A DNA stretch of 64,000 nt. Source: Collinsella sp. (GTDB taxonomy: Bacteria > Actinomycetota > Coriobacteriia > Coriobacteriales > Coriobacteriaceae). Where the stretch lies: NCBI GenBank assembly GCA_019425005.1, contig JAHYYK010000002.1, positions 1-64,000 on the forward strand. Reading direction: 5' to 3'. The notes under the pieces are model-generated. The model did no database searches and had not been told where the DNA came from. It worked only from the letters and a program-made list of their open reading frames with translations. Made by a program: the position numbers and the translations under genes. This document shows positions 9,677 to 18,748 of the stretch, in pieces. Position 1 is the first letter of the stretch, and every line of letters starts with the position of its first letter.

Positions 9677-11719
9677 ATGAGCTGGTCACTACTATTTCTC
9701 GAGGCTTTTGCCGTTGCCGTTGCATTGATTTTGCCGGGCATGTTGGCCTCGCGGGCATTTGGTGTCCCTTTTAAACTATCTCTTTCCTTTGGCCCCGTGA
9801 TCAGCGTTTTCTTTTTGGTCTTTATGGGCATCGTTCTATGGGTTCTCGGTGTTGACGAGGGCTATTTTGCTTTATTGATCTCGCTGCTTGTGTTTGCCAT
9901 GGCAGCAGGCTCGGCATGTTTCCTGCGCTTTCATGGCAGAAGCGTATTTTTCGATACGGATATGGCTTCCCTTCTTCCGTACTTCTGCGCCCTTGCCCTA
10001 TCCGTTTCCGCAACGTCATATCTTTTCATTCGCGGCATCAGCTTGCCCGATAACTTTCTCCAGGTATATGACAATTCGTTTCATTTGAGTGTCATTCAGA
10101 GCATGAAGAATGCTTCTAGCTATTCAATCTTATCGGTTGGATCGTATCTCGAGGCTGGATCTGAAGCGTTTAACCCTAGTCTAAGCACTGGTTTTTATCC
10201 TGCCGCTTGGCATATCGTTGCCGCTCTCGTTGCTCGAACTTTCAATATCTCTGTTATGGCGGCCATTAATCTCACTAATTTTGTATTTGTTGCGTTTGTT
10301 TTACCTTTGGGTATTCAATCCTTAATCGCGGCTATCTCCAAGGATGATGTGCAAAAGGGTATTTGCGCTGCTGTTGTTACGCTTGCATCCATTGCTTTCC
10401 CCTGGACCTTGCTCTACTGGGGACCTGTATATCCTAATTTTGCAGCGTTTTGTGCTATTCCTGCTGTTGCTGCTGTTTTCATCTGGTTTATCCAGAGCTT
10501 TGAAGAGCCCCGTTCATTTTGCTTAGTCGATTGTTCTGCCTTGCTTGCCATACTTATTGGTATGGCGGCTCTAGTGGCTTTGCAACCGAATGCAGTTTTC
10601 ACACTTGGTCTCCTTCTGGTGCCTTCAATTATCGTATGGTTTGGCGCTTTATTTGATCGTTTGTTGTTTCGAGTGAGGGCCATTTCGGTTCATTTTTTAT
10701 ATTATGGATCACGCTGCCTTGTGCTTTTGGTCGTTGCTGTCGTCTGGTTCCTGATGACAAAGGCAAGTTTTTTGCAGGGCGTTATCAACTTCCACTGGCC
10801 ATCTTTTACGTATTTTTTTGATGCAGCATGGAGGGCATTCTCGTTTTCCTTTAATGAAAATACGCCCTGTATTCTTCTTGCGTGCTTGGTAGTTCTTGGT
10901 TGTCTTTGTGCTTTGGGCAATAGGTCCTTTTGGGGTTATTTCTTTGTGTACTTATTTGCGGTGATGCTATTTGTTATCGATGCCACCCAAGACGGTTTTA
11001 TCAGGCATTTCTTTACAGGCTTTTGGTATACAGATCGTTATCGCGTCGCTGCGATGACTTCGCTGTTCAGCATTCCGCTTTCGACGCTTGGGCTTGATTT
11101 TCTCTTGAGAAAAGTACAAGACGCTTTTTCTGTTTCTGATGGTATAGATCGTTCATCTAACTATTTTCCCCAGGTATTCTTTATTGTGTTGATTGTCTGC
11201 GGACTGTTCTGGCCTGTAAGCGTCAATCCTTCCATTAGCTATTACTCGCCGGTTGGTTTCACCAAGAATGTGTTCAATTACATGTACAGCATCAACGATA
11301 TCGACAATAATCTGACGGCTGATGAGTTGATATTCCTTGGTAAGGTCAAGCAAATTACTGGCGACGAGTTGATTATCAACAATCCCTACGACGGGAGTGT
11401 CTACGGATATGCCGTTAGCGACCTCAATCTTATGTATCGAAAGTTTGGCTCTTTTGGCAAGGACGAGACTAAAGCCAGTAAGCAAATACGTTATGGCCTC
11501 AATCGTGTTGCTTGTGATTTCGACGTTTCATCTAATGTTAAGCAGACTGGCGCTAAGTATCTTCTTGTTTTGGATTATGGCGAGAGTGGACGCGAGGGCA
11601 ACGATATGCCAGGATTTCATAAGTCTGACTGGGCTGGCATAGATTCGGTCGATGACTCAACCCCGGGCTTTTCGCTTGTTTTGAGTGATAAAGACATGCG
11701 CCTCTACTCTATTGAATAG
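9677..11719 (+). CDS. large multi-pass membrane protein, DUF6541-like (possible GT-C type glycosyltransferase)
   Basis: A 680-residue protein with roughly 12-14 hydrophobic segments through about residue 520 and a soluble C-terminal part of about 150 residues. The N-terminus (LLFLEAFAVAVALILPGML) and overall plan match the actinobacterial DUF6541 family as I remember it. After the third or fourth span, DNSFHLSVIQSMKNASS gives an acidic residue and His in an external loop, reminiscent of GT-C enzymes that use lipid-linked sugars. That role is inference; a polymerase is another option. The ATG at 9677 was chosen because GCGAGG precedes it; upstream in-frame ATGs lack a ribosome site. A 6-bp stem (11698-11723) spans its stop codon. 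Confidence 0.7.
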   Translation: MSWSLLFLEAFAVAVALILPGMLASRAFGVPFKLSLSFGPVISVFFLVFMGIVLWVLGVDEGYFALLISLLVFAMAAGSACFLRFHGRSVFFDTDMASLLPYFCALALSVSATSYLFIRGISLPDNFLQVYDNSFHLSVIQSMKNASSYSILSVGSYLEAGSEAFNPSLSTGFYPAAWHIVAALVARTFNISVMAAINLTNFVFVAFVLPLGIQSLIAAISKDDVQKGICAAVVTLASIAFPWTLLYWGPVYPNFAAFCAIPAVAAVFIWFIQSFEEPRSFCLVDCSALLAILIGMAALVALQPNAVFTLGLLLVPSIIVWFGALFDRLLFRVRAISVHFLYYGSRCLVLLVVAVVWFLMTKASFLQGVINFHWPSFTYFFDAAWRAFSFSFNENTPCILLACLVVLGCLCALGNRSFWGYFFVYLFAVMLFVIDATQDGFIRHFFTGFWYTDRYRVAAMTSLFSIPLSTLGLDFLLRKVQDAFSVSDGIDRSSNYFPQVFFIVLIVCGLFWPVSVNPSISYYSPVGFTKNVFNYMYSINDIDNNLTADELIFLGKVKQITGDELIINNPYDGSVYGYAVSDLNLMYRKFGSFGKDETKASKQIRYGLNRVACDFDVSSNVKQTGAKYLLVLDYGESGREGNDMPGFHKSDWAGIDSVDDSTPGFSLVLSDKDMRLYSIE

Positions 11720-11795
11720 GCGCGTTTCATTCATTTGTTGGGGATGGATTATGGTATTAGCGATCAGTTTCGCTCTTCTGTTTTGATTGGAAATA

Positions 11796-12140
11796 CTATT
11801 TTGAAATTGGCCGTGGAAGTGCGTATAGGATACCCGTGAACAGCGCAATAATCGCGAAGCGCGTGATCAGGTATCCGATATACGGTGCTGGCGGTAGGCT
11901 TTCAACGATTCTAGAAACATATTGATAGGGAAACGCGATCAATTCAATAAGGAGCATATAGAAGAGCGGGAGTGTGTACTTTCCGATCCATGCGATGGGT
12001 TTTGTGACGTTCGGAATATGCTTGCAAGCTATTTGACACAGCTTAAGTATGAACAGGGAACAGGAGATGCTCCCGATGATACCCTTCGTTCCATCGACAT
12101 AGGCGTTTGTAACCATGTGAGTATTTGCTCGCTTGAGCAC
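11796..12140 (-). pseudogene. C-terminal fragment of an acyltransferase-3-like membrane protein
   Basis: An open frame of 114 codons on the minus strand reads like the end of an O-acyltransferase (Acyltransferase_3/OatA-type): a span SISCSLFILKLCQIA, then KPIAWIGKYTLPLFYMLLIELI and a last span ITRFAIIALFTGILYAL. Intact relatives are about 340-380 residues with ten spans, so about two thirds are missing. No matching N-terminal coding sequence lies beyond 12140. It faces the upstream gene. Another intact acyltransferase of this family lies at 14790-15875, so this is probably a remnant left by cargo exchange. Confidence 0.6.
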
Positions 12141-12300
12141 TGTTGATTATCGCGAAACAGCACCGCTGCTATTGCGCCTGGGCATCGAGGCCAACGACGG
12201 CCCCGGTGCCTTTTTATTGCTGCCAGTCTATCGAGTTTAGGTTACCGTTTCATTGTTCGCCGTTGGTCGTGTTTGATGCTTCAGTCTCGTGTATGGCTTT

Positions 12301-12309
12301 TGATATAAT
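12301..12309 (+). promoter_or_regulatory. extended -10 promoter for the two downstream GT2 genes
   Basis: TGATATAAT matches the extended -10 consensus TGnTATAAT perfectly. No good -35 hexamer lies 16-18 bases upstream, which is tolerated with an extended -10. It lies about 50 bases before the GTG start at 12361. Confidence 0.6.
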
Positions 12310-12360
12310 TGAAACATTTGAGTTGCATACCATGTGTGCCAGGCTTGTATTGGAGTCATT

Positions 12361-13476
12361 GTGTCGCAAAACCAACCGCTTGTTTCGGTTCTCGTCCCCA
12401 TCTGCAATGTCGAGAGGTATCTTGATGAGTGCCTCAGCTCTCTGCAGAATCAGACGCTCAAGGATATTGAAATCATTTGCATCAATGATGGCTCTACGGA
12501 TTCTTCGTTGGATATCGTTAATGACTTCGCTTCCGAAGACCCTCGCTTTGTTGTTATCGATAAGCCAAATTCCGGCTACGGCGACTCGATGAATCGCGGT
12601 TTGGAGTCTGCGAGGGGCAAGTACATTTCTATTCTAGAGTCCGATGATTTCCTCGATGCCGATGCCCTTGAGTTTATGCTTCAGCAAGCTGAGGACAACG
12701 CACTCGATCTGTTTAAATGCAATTTCTGGCTCTATTGGTCGTCTTGCGATAGTTCTAGGCTAAATCGTCATGACGCCTATTTTCCCGCGATGAGCCAAGA
12801 ACTGATCGGCATGGGCGTTCATAGGCCCATCGATGCGCCTGACGCCTTCTGGGCCAAGCCGTCCATCTGGTCTGCGCTGTACCGGAAAGACTTTTTGGCT
12901 TCCAATAACATCTCGTTTCTTCCTACTCCAGGAGCATCCTTCCAGGACACGAGCTTCACTTTTAAGGTCCTTGCCTGTGCGCGGCGCGCAATGTATTCGG
13001 GAAAGGCGTTTTTGCACTATCGCCAGGACAATGAACACTCGTCGGTGAATAATCCGGGCAAGGTATTTTGTGTTTGCGATGAGCATCATGAGATGACGCG
13101 CTTCCTTAATGAGGACCGCCCTGATCTCAAACCGGCGCTGGATCCCATTCGCGCAAAGGTAAAGTTCTATAACTACGATTGGAATCTTAATAGGTTGGCT
13201 CCTGAACTCCGTCGTGATTTCATCGCCGTCTTTTCGTCTGAAATGGCCGAAGAGCTGCAGTTGAATAACATTATTTGTGCCGAGGCTCCGTTTGATCGTT
13301 ATGGGTTTAATCCTGTTGAGTTTGCTCGTGCTAAGGACTTTGCTGAGAATGCGGATCTTCTCGCGGTCCAGTATTCACTTATGGGGTCCGGTAAATTCAA
13401 TACGATTCGCGAGTACTTTGCGGCTGGCGGCTTTTCTATGGTGGTTCGTATGATGAAGAGAAAGCTTCGTCGTTAA
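12361..13476 (+). CDS. family 2 glycosyltransferase
   Basis: A 371-residue GT2 enzyme. Seen: PLVSVLVPICNVERYLDECL, IEIICINDGSTDSSLDIV, SGYGDSMNRGLESARG and the metal site SILESDDFLD. The SGYGDSMNRG variant is typical of GT2 enzymes found in teichoic or capsule loci of gut bacteria. The C-terminal 150 residues are a helical extension ending in the basic RMMKRKLRR, perhaps a membrane-surface contact. The GTG at 12361 has TTGGAG five bases upstream; a GTG at 12334 in frame lacks this. The next GT2 starts one base after its stop, so the two are a coupled pair. Confidence 0.85.
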   Translation: MSQNQPLVSVLVPICNVERYLDECLSSLQNQTLKDIEIICINDGSTDSSLDIVNDFASEDPRFVVIDKPNSGYGDSMNRGLESARGKYISILESDDFLDADALEFMLQQAEDNALDLFKCNFWLYWSSCDSSRLNRHDAYFPAMSQELIGMGVHRPIDAPDAFWAKPSIWSALYRKDFLASNNISFLPTPGASFQDTSFTFKVLACARRAMYSGKAFLHYRQDNEHSSVNNPGKVFCVCDEHHEMTRFLNEDRPDLKPALDPIRAKVKFYNYDWNLNRLAPELRRDFIAVFSSEMAEELQLNNIICAEAPFDRYGFNPVEFARAKDFAENADLLAVQYSLMGSGKFNTIREYFAAGGFSMVVRMMKRKLRR

Positions 13477-13477
13477 T

Positions 13478-14656
13478 ATGTCTTCTTCATATTGCCCGTT
13501 GCTGTCGATCGTTGTCCCTGTTTATAACGTCGGCGGCTACTTACTGGATACCCTCGACTCGATTGCGGCTCAGTCATACAACAATATCGAGATTATCTGT
13601 GTTGATGATGGATCCACAGATGGGTCGGGCGAGCTGCTCGACTTGTATGCCGCTCGCGATTCTCGATTTGCTATCTATCACGAAGTTAACCGGGGAGTTT
13701 CCGCTGCTAGAAACTTTGGTATCGATAAGGCTCGTGGTGAGATTATCCTTTTTGTTGATGCCGATGACTTGCTTAAGCCTAATGCCTGTGATGTCGTTCG
13801 CCAGGCCTTCGACAATGACGGCCAGGTGGATATCTTAAAGTTCTCCGCCGATCCCTTTCCGATCGAGCTTTCCAATCCGTGGCTTACGTCGACGTTGTCA
13901 TTAGATGATGAAGAGTATTTCGGCTACAGCGATAAGCTCGTTTTTTATGCTAAGACTAGGCCGTTTCCCTGGAATGGAGCTTATCGCCTTTCCTTCTTGC
14001 GCGACCATGAGCTCTATTTTCCTGTCGGATTGACTCTTGGCGAGGACCAGGTGTTTTCGTTCGCTACGCTTGGAAGGTCTTCTCGCACAAAGCTTCTTTC
14101 TGATTCACTTTACGAATACCGCTTATCTCGCAAGGACTCTGCGATGTGCGTGATGGCGCAGGATGAGAAACTGCGCCTACAGAAGCATTTGCAAGTGGTT
14201 GATCGAATTATGGCGGATTGGGCCAAGCAGGGGAGATTCGAAGGAGAGTCCGGCCGTTCCATGCTGCTCTTTGTTTCAGACTTTTTCATTTTTGATGTTC
14301 TTGATCTTGAAGATCAGGAAGACCGCAAAGAACTCCTAAGCGAGCTACAGCGCATTTTGTCCAAGCATTTGACGATTGATGAGATTGCCCAAATGTTGTC
14401 AAGCGATAGAATCTTGAAGTTTTATCAGCAGCTTTTTGATCATGATGGCCCGTCTTCGTTTGGCGCATCAAGCATTTATTCGTTTGTTGCCGAGCTAAAG
14501 GGTTATAAAGCGGCGGTGTTTATGTTTATCGATCGCGCTAAATCTTCGCTACTCGCCGCCTGCGGTGTCTCGCCTGCGAAGGAAATACAGAACGATTTAT
14601 TTGAAGATGCGCCATCCATTTCCGAGGCGGTTGAGGCGCTTAAGACTCGCTCTTAA
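13478..14656 (+). CDS. family 2 glycosyltransferase
   Basis: A 392-residue GT2 enzyme. Seen: LLSIVVPVYNVGGYLLDTLDS, IEIICVDDGSTDGSGELL, NRGVSAARNFGIDKARGE and the metal-binding ILFVDADDLLKP. A helical C-terminal region of about 170 residues follows. It is one base downstream of the preceding GT2 gene and ends before an 11-bp terminator stem at 14711. Donor and acceptor unknown. Codon use is intermediate between the AT-rich cargo and the backbone. Confidence 0.88.
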   Translation: MSSSYCPLLSIVVPVYNVGGYLLDTLDSIAAQSYNNIEIICVDDGSTDGSGELLDLYAARDSRFAIYHEVNRGVSAARNFGIDKARGEIILFVDADDLLKPNACDVVRQAFDNDGQVDILKFSADPFPIELSNPWLTSTLSLDDEEYFGYSDKLVFYAKTRPFPWNGAYRLSFLRDHELYFPVGLTLGEDQVFSFATLGRSSRTKLLSDSLYEYRLSRKDSAMCVMAQDEKLRLQKHLQVVDRIMADWAKQGRFEGESGRSMLLFVSDFFIFDVLDLEDQEDRKELLSELQRILSKHLTIDEIAQMLSSDRILKFYQQLFDHDGPSSFGASSIYSFVAELKGYKAAVFMFIDRAKSSLLAACGVSPAKEIQNDLFEDAPSISEAVEALKTRS

Positions 14657-14710
14657 TATGTTTACAGCTGCAGTGTTGTTCGCGAATTGCCGAATTTAGA
14701 GTTTTATAAG

Positions 14711-14744
14711 AGAGACGGCTAGGATATTGATCTTAGCCGTCTCT
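14711..14744. terminator. bidirectional stem-loop terminator between convergent genes
   Basis: AGAGACGGCTA (14711-14721) and TAGCCGTCTCT (14734-14744) form a perfect 11-bp stem with a 12-base loop. Short T runs flank it on both strands. It separates the plus-strand GT2 gene from the minus-strand acyltransferase. Confidence 0.75.
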
Positions 14745-14789
14745 TTATCATGCAAATTGGCATGAAAATCCGTTCGCTGTTGAAACGAT

Positions 14790-15875
14790 CTATCCTGCGG
14801 TTTTCAGGCGGTGCTGTTTAAGCTTTGTCTGAATGGGCTCAATGACGAACGCGTCGACGATCGAGGCTATTGTCAGCGCCGTACCATATGCCAGCGCTGT
14901 CGCTGATACCCAAGTGATCAGCCTTAACGGCCATGCGAGCGTCGCGTAGCCACTGTGTAGTGCGCCTATATAGATGACGTCGATGGCAAATTCAATCGTT
15001 GCGTATTGTAGGAGATAGATTGAATAGGACCTTTTTGCGGCCCATTCGATAAGCTTAGAAAGCGATTTCGATTGGAGCTTAATTCCATCAAACGCGATAA
15101 AGATGGCGACGGTAACGATCATCCAGTTGAAACTTGGGTCAGATCTTTCTAGTCCAAAATATGCGCTAGCAATATCTATGATGAAGAACAATGCGCCTGA
15201 CGCCATAATAAAATGGGTTTCACGCGTGTCTAGCAATGGGGTAACCCTCTTGATGAAATATCCCATGCAAAAGAATGTGAAATACGTTCCTCCGAGAAGC
15301 GATCGCGGAATAATGCGTTGAAGCATGCTTATGGCCGCCGCAAAGGTGACATGCTGAGAGTTGATGAGCAAAGAGTTTGCTGCGGATGACAGTCCACCCC
15401 ATGCATAGATTCCTAAGGTCACAAACAGGGCAATTTTGCAGGTACGATCATCGAGGGCGCCGAACATTTTGGACAGTACCGGTGCTACTAAAATGAACGG
15501 AATGAGTGCCGGGACAAACCACCAGCCACCTTGAATCAAGCCGCTCGTGTATCTGATGAAGTTGGTGTCCGTAACTGAGCCTGTTGTAGCCTTGTATACG
15601 TACAGAAGTCCTGCATATACAAAGATGGGAAGCAATAACGACAGGGCTTTACCAAAGAGGTAATCCTTGTAGCTTTTCTTTAGGGGCCTTAATGCGAAAT
15701 AGCCCGACAGACAGAAGAAAATCGGGTCGCAAATAATGGCGCCTGTGCCTACTATCGCACCGGCGTTAATGCCGCAAAAGCTGCCCAGTTGCGGTGCGAT
15801 GTGAACAACAACAACTAGAAACATTGAGAGGGCTCTTAGAAGATCCCAGTTTGTAAGACGCTTATTAGTGTTCAT
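14790..15875 (-). CDS. acyltransferase-3 family membrane O-acyltransferase
   Basis: A 361-residue polytopic enzyme predicted to transfer an acetyl or other acyl group to a sugar of the surface polymer. Seen: NWDLLRALSMFLVVVVHI at the N-terminus with the family R and H residues (RALS...VVHI), an IFFCLSGYFAL segment, GGWWFVPALIPF, and about ten spans ending before a basic tail QTKLKQHRLKTAG. Length is usual for the family. It lies 6 bases after the GT2 gene on the same strand, so both share an operon reading away from the ABC transporter. Confidence 0.87.
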   Translation of the reverse strand: MNTNKRLTNWDLLRALSMFLVVVVHIAPQLGSFCGINAGAIVGTGAIICDPIFFCLSGYFALRPLKKSYKDYLFGKALSLLLPIFVYAGLLYVYKATTGSVTDTNFIRYTSGLIQGGWWFVPALIPFILVAPVLSKMFGALDDRTCKIALFVTLGIYAWGGLSSAANSLLINSQHVTFAAAISMLQRIIPRSLLGGTYFTFFCMGYFIKRVTPLLDTRETHFIMASGALFFIIDIASAYFGLERSDPSFNWMIVTVAIFIAFDGIKLQSKSLSKLIEWAAKRSYSIYLLQYATIEFAIDVIYIGALHSGYATLAWPLRLITWVSATALAYGTALTIASIVDAFVIEPIQTKLKQHRLKTAG

Positions 15876-15881
15876 TGAAGC

Positions 15882-16835
15882 CTACTCACCTATTGAATTG
15901 CGCGTTTTGTATACCTGAAGCTCCCATTGTTTCTTTTCGACCTTGGCAACCGAGTCGAGGATGAAGCCCGTTGCCAGGCTGAGGCCGCACAGGAACATGA
16001 AACACGCGGCGAGCATGGCAGTTGGGAAGCGGGGAACCAGCCCGGTGTGGAAATACTCTACGATGATGGGGATGCCGAGCGCGAGGCCGATGGCGGCGAA
16101 GATCAGGGCGATGAGACTGAAGAATTTGAGCGGTCGGTAGTCCTTGAAGAGTGTGCCGATCATGGCGATGACCTTGATGCCGTCGCCGACCGTGTCGAGC
16201 TTGGACACTGAACCAGCGGGGCGGTCCCGGTACTTCACCGGGACGTCCTTAATTCGCCAACGGTGATCGACGGCGTGGATGGAGAGCTCGGTCTCGATCT
16301 GGAAGCCCTCGCTCAGGACGGGGAACGTCTTGACGAACGGCTGGCCCATGGCGCGGTACCCCGTCATGACGTCTTCGAAGCTGTAACCGTAGATCCACTT
16401 GATCATGGCGCGGACCAGGTTGTTCCCGAAACCGTGGAAGGCGCGCTTGTTTTCCTCGGTGTAAGTGCCGTTGGAGAGGCGGTCGCCCACGGTCATATCC
16501 GCCTCTCCCGCAAGGATAGGGTCGCAGAGCGCTCGGGCTGCCTCGGCGGGATACGTGTCGTCGCCGTCGACCATGAGGTAGCAGCCTGCGTCGATGTCGC
16601 GGAACATCTGACGGCACACGTTGCCCTTTCCCTGGCGCGGTTCGAGCCGCACCGTGGCGCCGTGCTCCAAGGCAATCTGGGACGTCCCATCGGTTGAGTT
16701 GTTGTCGTAGACGTAGACCGTGGCTCCGGGGAGCTCGCGGTGGAAATCGTCTATGACCTTGCCGATGGTGACGGCCTCGTTGTAGCAGGGAATGATGACC
16801 GCTGTGTCTGTATAGTCCAAGATGAATGCCCCCAT
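15882..16835 (-). CDS. polyprenyl-phosphate glycosyltransferase (GT2 with two C-terminal membrane spans)
   Basis: A 317-residue GT2 enzyme of the type that loads a sugar on undecaprenyl phosphate. Seen: AVIIPCYNEAVTIGKVI, VYVYDNNSTDGTSQ, CYLMVDGDDTYPAEA (metal site) and DVMTGYRAMGQPFV. Two C-terminal spans lie at about residues 234-258 (FFSLIALIFAAIGLALG) and 270-292 (MLAACFMFLCGLSLATGF). Codon use is G/C-rich, unlike the acyltransferase directly after it, so it belongs to the backbone rather than the cargo. The start has no strong ribosome site. A minus-strand TATACT box lies at 16855-16860, about 20 bases upstream of the start. Confidence 0.88.
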   Translation of the reverse strand: MGAFILDYTDTAVIIPCYNEAVTIGKVIDDFHRELPGATVYVYDNNSTDGTSQIALEHGATVRLEPRQGKGNVCRQMFRDIDAGCYLMVDGDDTYPAEAARALCDPILAGEADMTVGDRLSNGTYTEENKRAFHGFGNNLVRAMIKWIYGYSFEDVMTGYRAMGQPFVKTFPVLSEGFQIETELSIHAVDHRWRIKDVPVKYRDRPAGSVSKLDTVGDGIKVIAMIGTLFKDYRPLKFFSLIALIFAAIGLALGIPIIVEYFHTGLVPRFPTAMLAACFMFLCGLSLATGFILDSVAKVEKKQWELQVYKTRNSIGE

Positions 16836-16956
16836 AAGTTATTAGCAGGTTGCTAGTATACCTGTCGGCTGGTGCTTGTAATTGCTATGGGGGTACTTTT
16901 CCAGATTTGGATCGCTGGGTTAGTTGGCGCGTTTGAAGGCTATACTTTCCACTGTT

Positions 16957-17829
16957 ATGAATTACGACACAATGCGATGGTCCGTGACTGACAGCGTATA
17001 TAGGCAGAAAGCGGTGGCGAAGCCGGCCTCTCACGCTAAAAATGATTTCGAAAAAGACAAATACATCCTGAGGCAGCTTGTCACTAAGGATTTTAAGATT
17101 AAGTATCGTCGCAGCGTTTTGGGTGTTGCGTGGTCGGTACTCAATCCACTTCTTATGATGGTCGTCATGTCCATTGTGTTCTCGACCATTTTTGGTCAGA
17201 GCCGCAATGGTTCCATAACGCCCGAGATGTATCCGCTGTACCTGATTGTCGGCAACATTACGTTCTCGGTTATGTCCGAGTCGACGAACCAGGCACTCAT
17301 GTCGATAATCGCCGCGTCGTCTCTGCTTAAAAAGGTCAAGGTGCACCGTTGGGTGTTCCCAGTTCAGAAGGTGCTATTCTCGCTCGTTAACTTTGCCTTC
17401 TCGCTGGTTGCCGTCGCCTTGGTTATGCTGTGGTTCCATGTTCTTCCTACCTGGCATTTAATCTTGCTGCCGGTTTGCTTACTCTTGCTCATGTGTTTTT
17501 GCATGGGGTTGGGCATGATGCTTTCGGCCCTCGCCGTATTCTTCCGTGACGTCATGCATCTGTGGACCGTTGTTATCACTGCGTGGATGTACCTGACGCC
17601 CATCTTCTGGACCACCGATTACATTAGCCAGATGGCTCACTGGATTCAGGTCCTGGTCGTTGTGAATCCAATGTACAACTACCTGCAGTTTATGCGCGAT
17701 ATATTCCTGTTTAACACGACGCCCTCCATGTTAACGCTAGGACTTTGCGTGATTTGGGCAGTTTTCGCCCTGGTTGTTGGCTACGCTGTGTTCCACAAGA
17801 CCGAGCACAAGTTTATTCTCTACATTTAA
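16957..17829 (+). CDS. ABC-2 type polysaccharide exporter permease (Wzm/TagG-like)
   Basis: Membrane subunit of the ABC exporter that moves the finished lipid-linked polymer across the membrane. About 290 residues: a cytosolic N-terminus with the interface helix FKIKYRRSVLGVAWSVLNPL, a hallmark of the family, then six spans, and the typical HMxxLWTVVIT-like region DVMHLWTVVITAWMYLTPIF. The start is uncertain: ATG 16957 fits the expected N-terminus but has no ribosome site; ATG 16972 and TTG 16924 are alternatives. The ATPase gene follows after 11 bases. Confidence 0.9.
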   Translation: MNYDTMRWSVTDSVYRQKAVAKPASHAKNDFEKDKYILRQLVTKDFKIKYRRSVLGVAWSVLNPLLMMVVMSIVFSTIFGQSRNGSITPEMYPLYLIVGNITFSVMSESTNQALMSIIAASSLLKKVKVHRWVFPVQKVLFSLVNFAFSLVAVALVMLWFHVLPTWHLILLPVCLLLLMCFCMGLGMMLSALAVFFRDVMHLWTVVITAWMYLTPIFWTTDYISQMAHWIQVLVVVNPMYNYLQFMRDIFLFNTTPSMLTLGLCVIWAVFALVVGYAVFHKTEHKFILYI

Positions 17830-17840
17830 GGAGCGCTGTA

Positions 17841-18608
17841 ATGACTGAATCTGCTATTGATTACAGCAAGCAGCCTCTTGCTGTTGAGGTTAAAGACGTC
17901 ACTATGATCTTCAATATGGCGTCTGAGTCTCTGACGAACCTTAAGGAATACTTTATTAAGCTTGCTAAGCACGAGCTCTTCTTTGAAGAGTTCCGCGCGC
18001 TTAAGCACATCTCCTTTAATGTTCATCGTGGCGAGGTTGTTGGTCTGGTTGGTACCAACGGTTCCGGCAAGTCTACGATGCTTAAGATCATTGCTGGTGT
18101 TCTGGAGCCCAGTGAGGGCGAGGTTAAGGTTCACGGCAATATCGCCCCGCTCATTGAGCTGGGTGCCGGCTTTGATCCTGAGCTTACAGCACGCGAGAAT
18201 ATCTACCTTAACGGCGCTCTGCTTGGTTATACCAAGGAGTTTATTGACGCGAGCTTCGATGACATCATTGAGTTCGCTGAGCTTAAAGACTTTGTCGACA
18301 TGCCGCTCAAGAATTTCTCCTCGGGTATGGTGGCGCGTATCGCCTTTGCAATCGCGACGATTACCGAGCCCGATATCCTTATTGTTGATGAGACGCTTTC
18401 TGTTGGCGACGTGTTCTTTCAGCAAAAATGCGAGCGTCGTATTCAGCATTTTATTGAGAGCGGTGATGTAACGGTTTTGTTTGTTTCTCACTCCATGGAG
18501 CAGGTTGAACGCATTTGCCAGCGTGCGGTTTGGATCGAGAAGGGCGACCTTCGCATGGATGGTCCCGTCGATGAGGTGTGCAAGGCATACCACGACCAGT
18601 TTAAGTAG
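17841..18608 (+). CDS. ABC polysaccharide exporter ATPase (Wzt/TagH-like)
   Basis: Nucleotide-binding subunit powering the exporter. The 255-residue product has Walker A GTNGSGKST, the signature NFSSGMVARIAFA, Walker B ILIVDETLSVGD and the switch His in FVSHSME. It stops after the ATPase core, so it lacks the C-terminal carbohydrate-binding domain of long Wzt proteins and resembles TagH/KpsT-type short forms; chain-end recognition must lie elsewhere if it exists. The ATG has AAGGAG at a 7-base spacing. A TATAAT box at 18611-18616 just after the stop may serve the tRNA gene. Confidence 0.93.
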   Translation: MTESAIDYSKQPLAVEVKDVTMIFNMASESLTNLKEYFIKLAKHELFFEEFRALKHISFNVHRGEVVGLVGTNGSGKSTMLKIIAGVLEPSEGEVKVHGNIAPLIELGAGFDPELTARENIYLNGALLGYTKEFIDASFDDIIEFAELKDFVDMPLKNFSSGMVARIAFAIATITEPDILIVDETLSVGDVFFQQKCERRIQHFIESGDVTVLFVSHSMEQVERICQRAVWIEKGDLRMDGPVDEVCKAYHDQFK

Positions 18609-18662
18609 GTTATAATCTATATGTTGTGTAAACACGTTTCTGGCGCATTTGCATGACTCTAT

Positions 18663-18736
18663 GCTCCATTAGCTCAGTTGGATAGAGCAGGGGACTTCTA
18701 ATCCCAAGGTCGACGGTTCGAATCCGCCATGGAGCA
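18663..18736 (+). tRNA. tRNA-Arg (anticodon UCU)
   Basis: A 74-base cloverleaf: acceptor GCTCCAT/ATGGAGC, D arm GCTC...GAGC, anticodon loop CTTCTAA giving UCU (reads AGA), T loop TTCGAAT. CCA is not encoded (ACCT follows). Pairs 27-43 (G-A) and 50-64 (A-C) are non-canonical, so it is slightly unusual but should fold. It lies inside the polysaccharide locus between the ABC ATPase and the cytidylyltransferase and is followed by its own terminator. Confidence 0.92.
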
Positions 18737-18748
18737 CCTGTATTTATC

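Noticed and set aside
12160..12215. GCACCG/CGGTGCC stem followed by TTTTTATT as a terminator
   Set aside because: The stem is only six pairs with a loop of about 38 bases; no gene clearly ends just before it on the plus strand.
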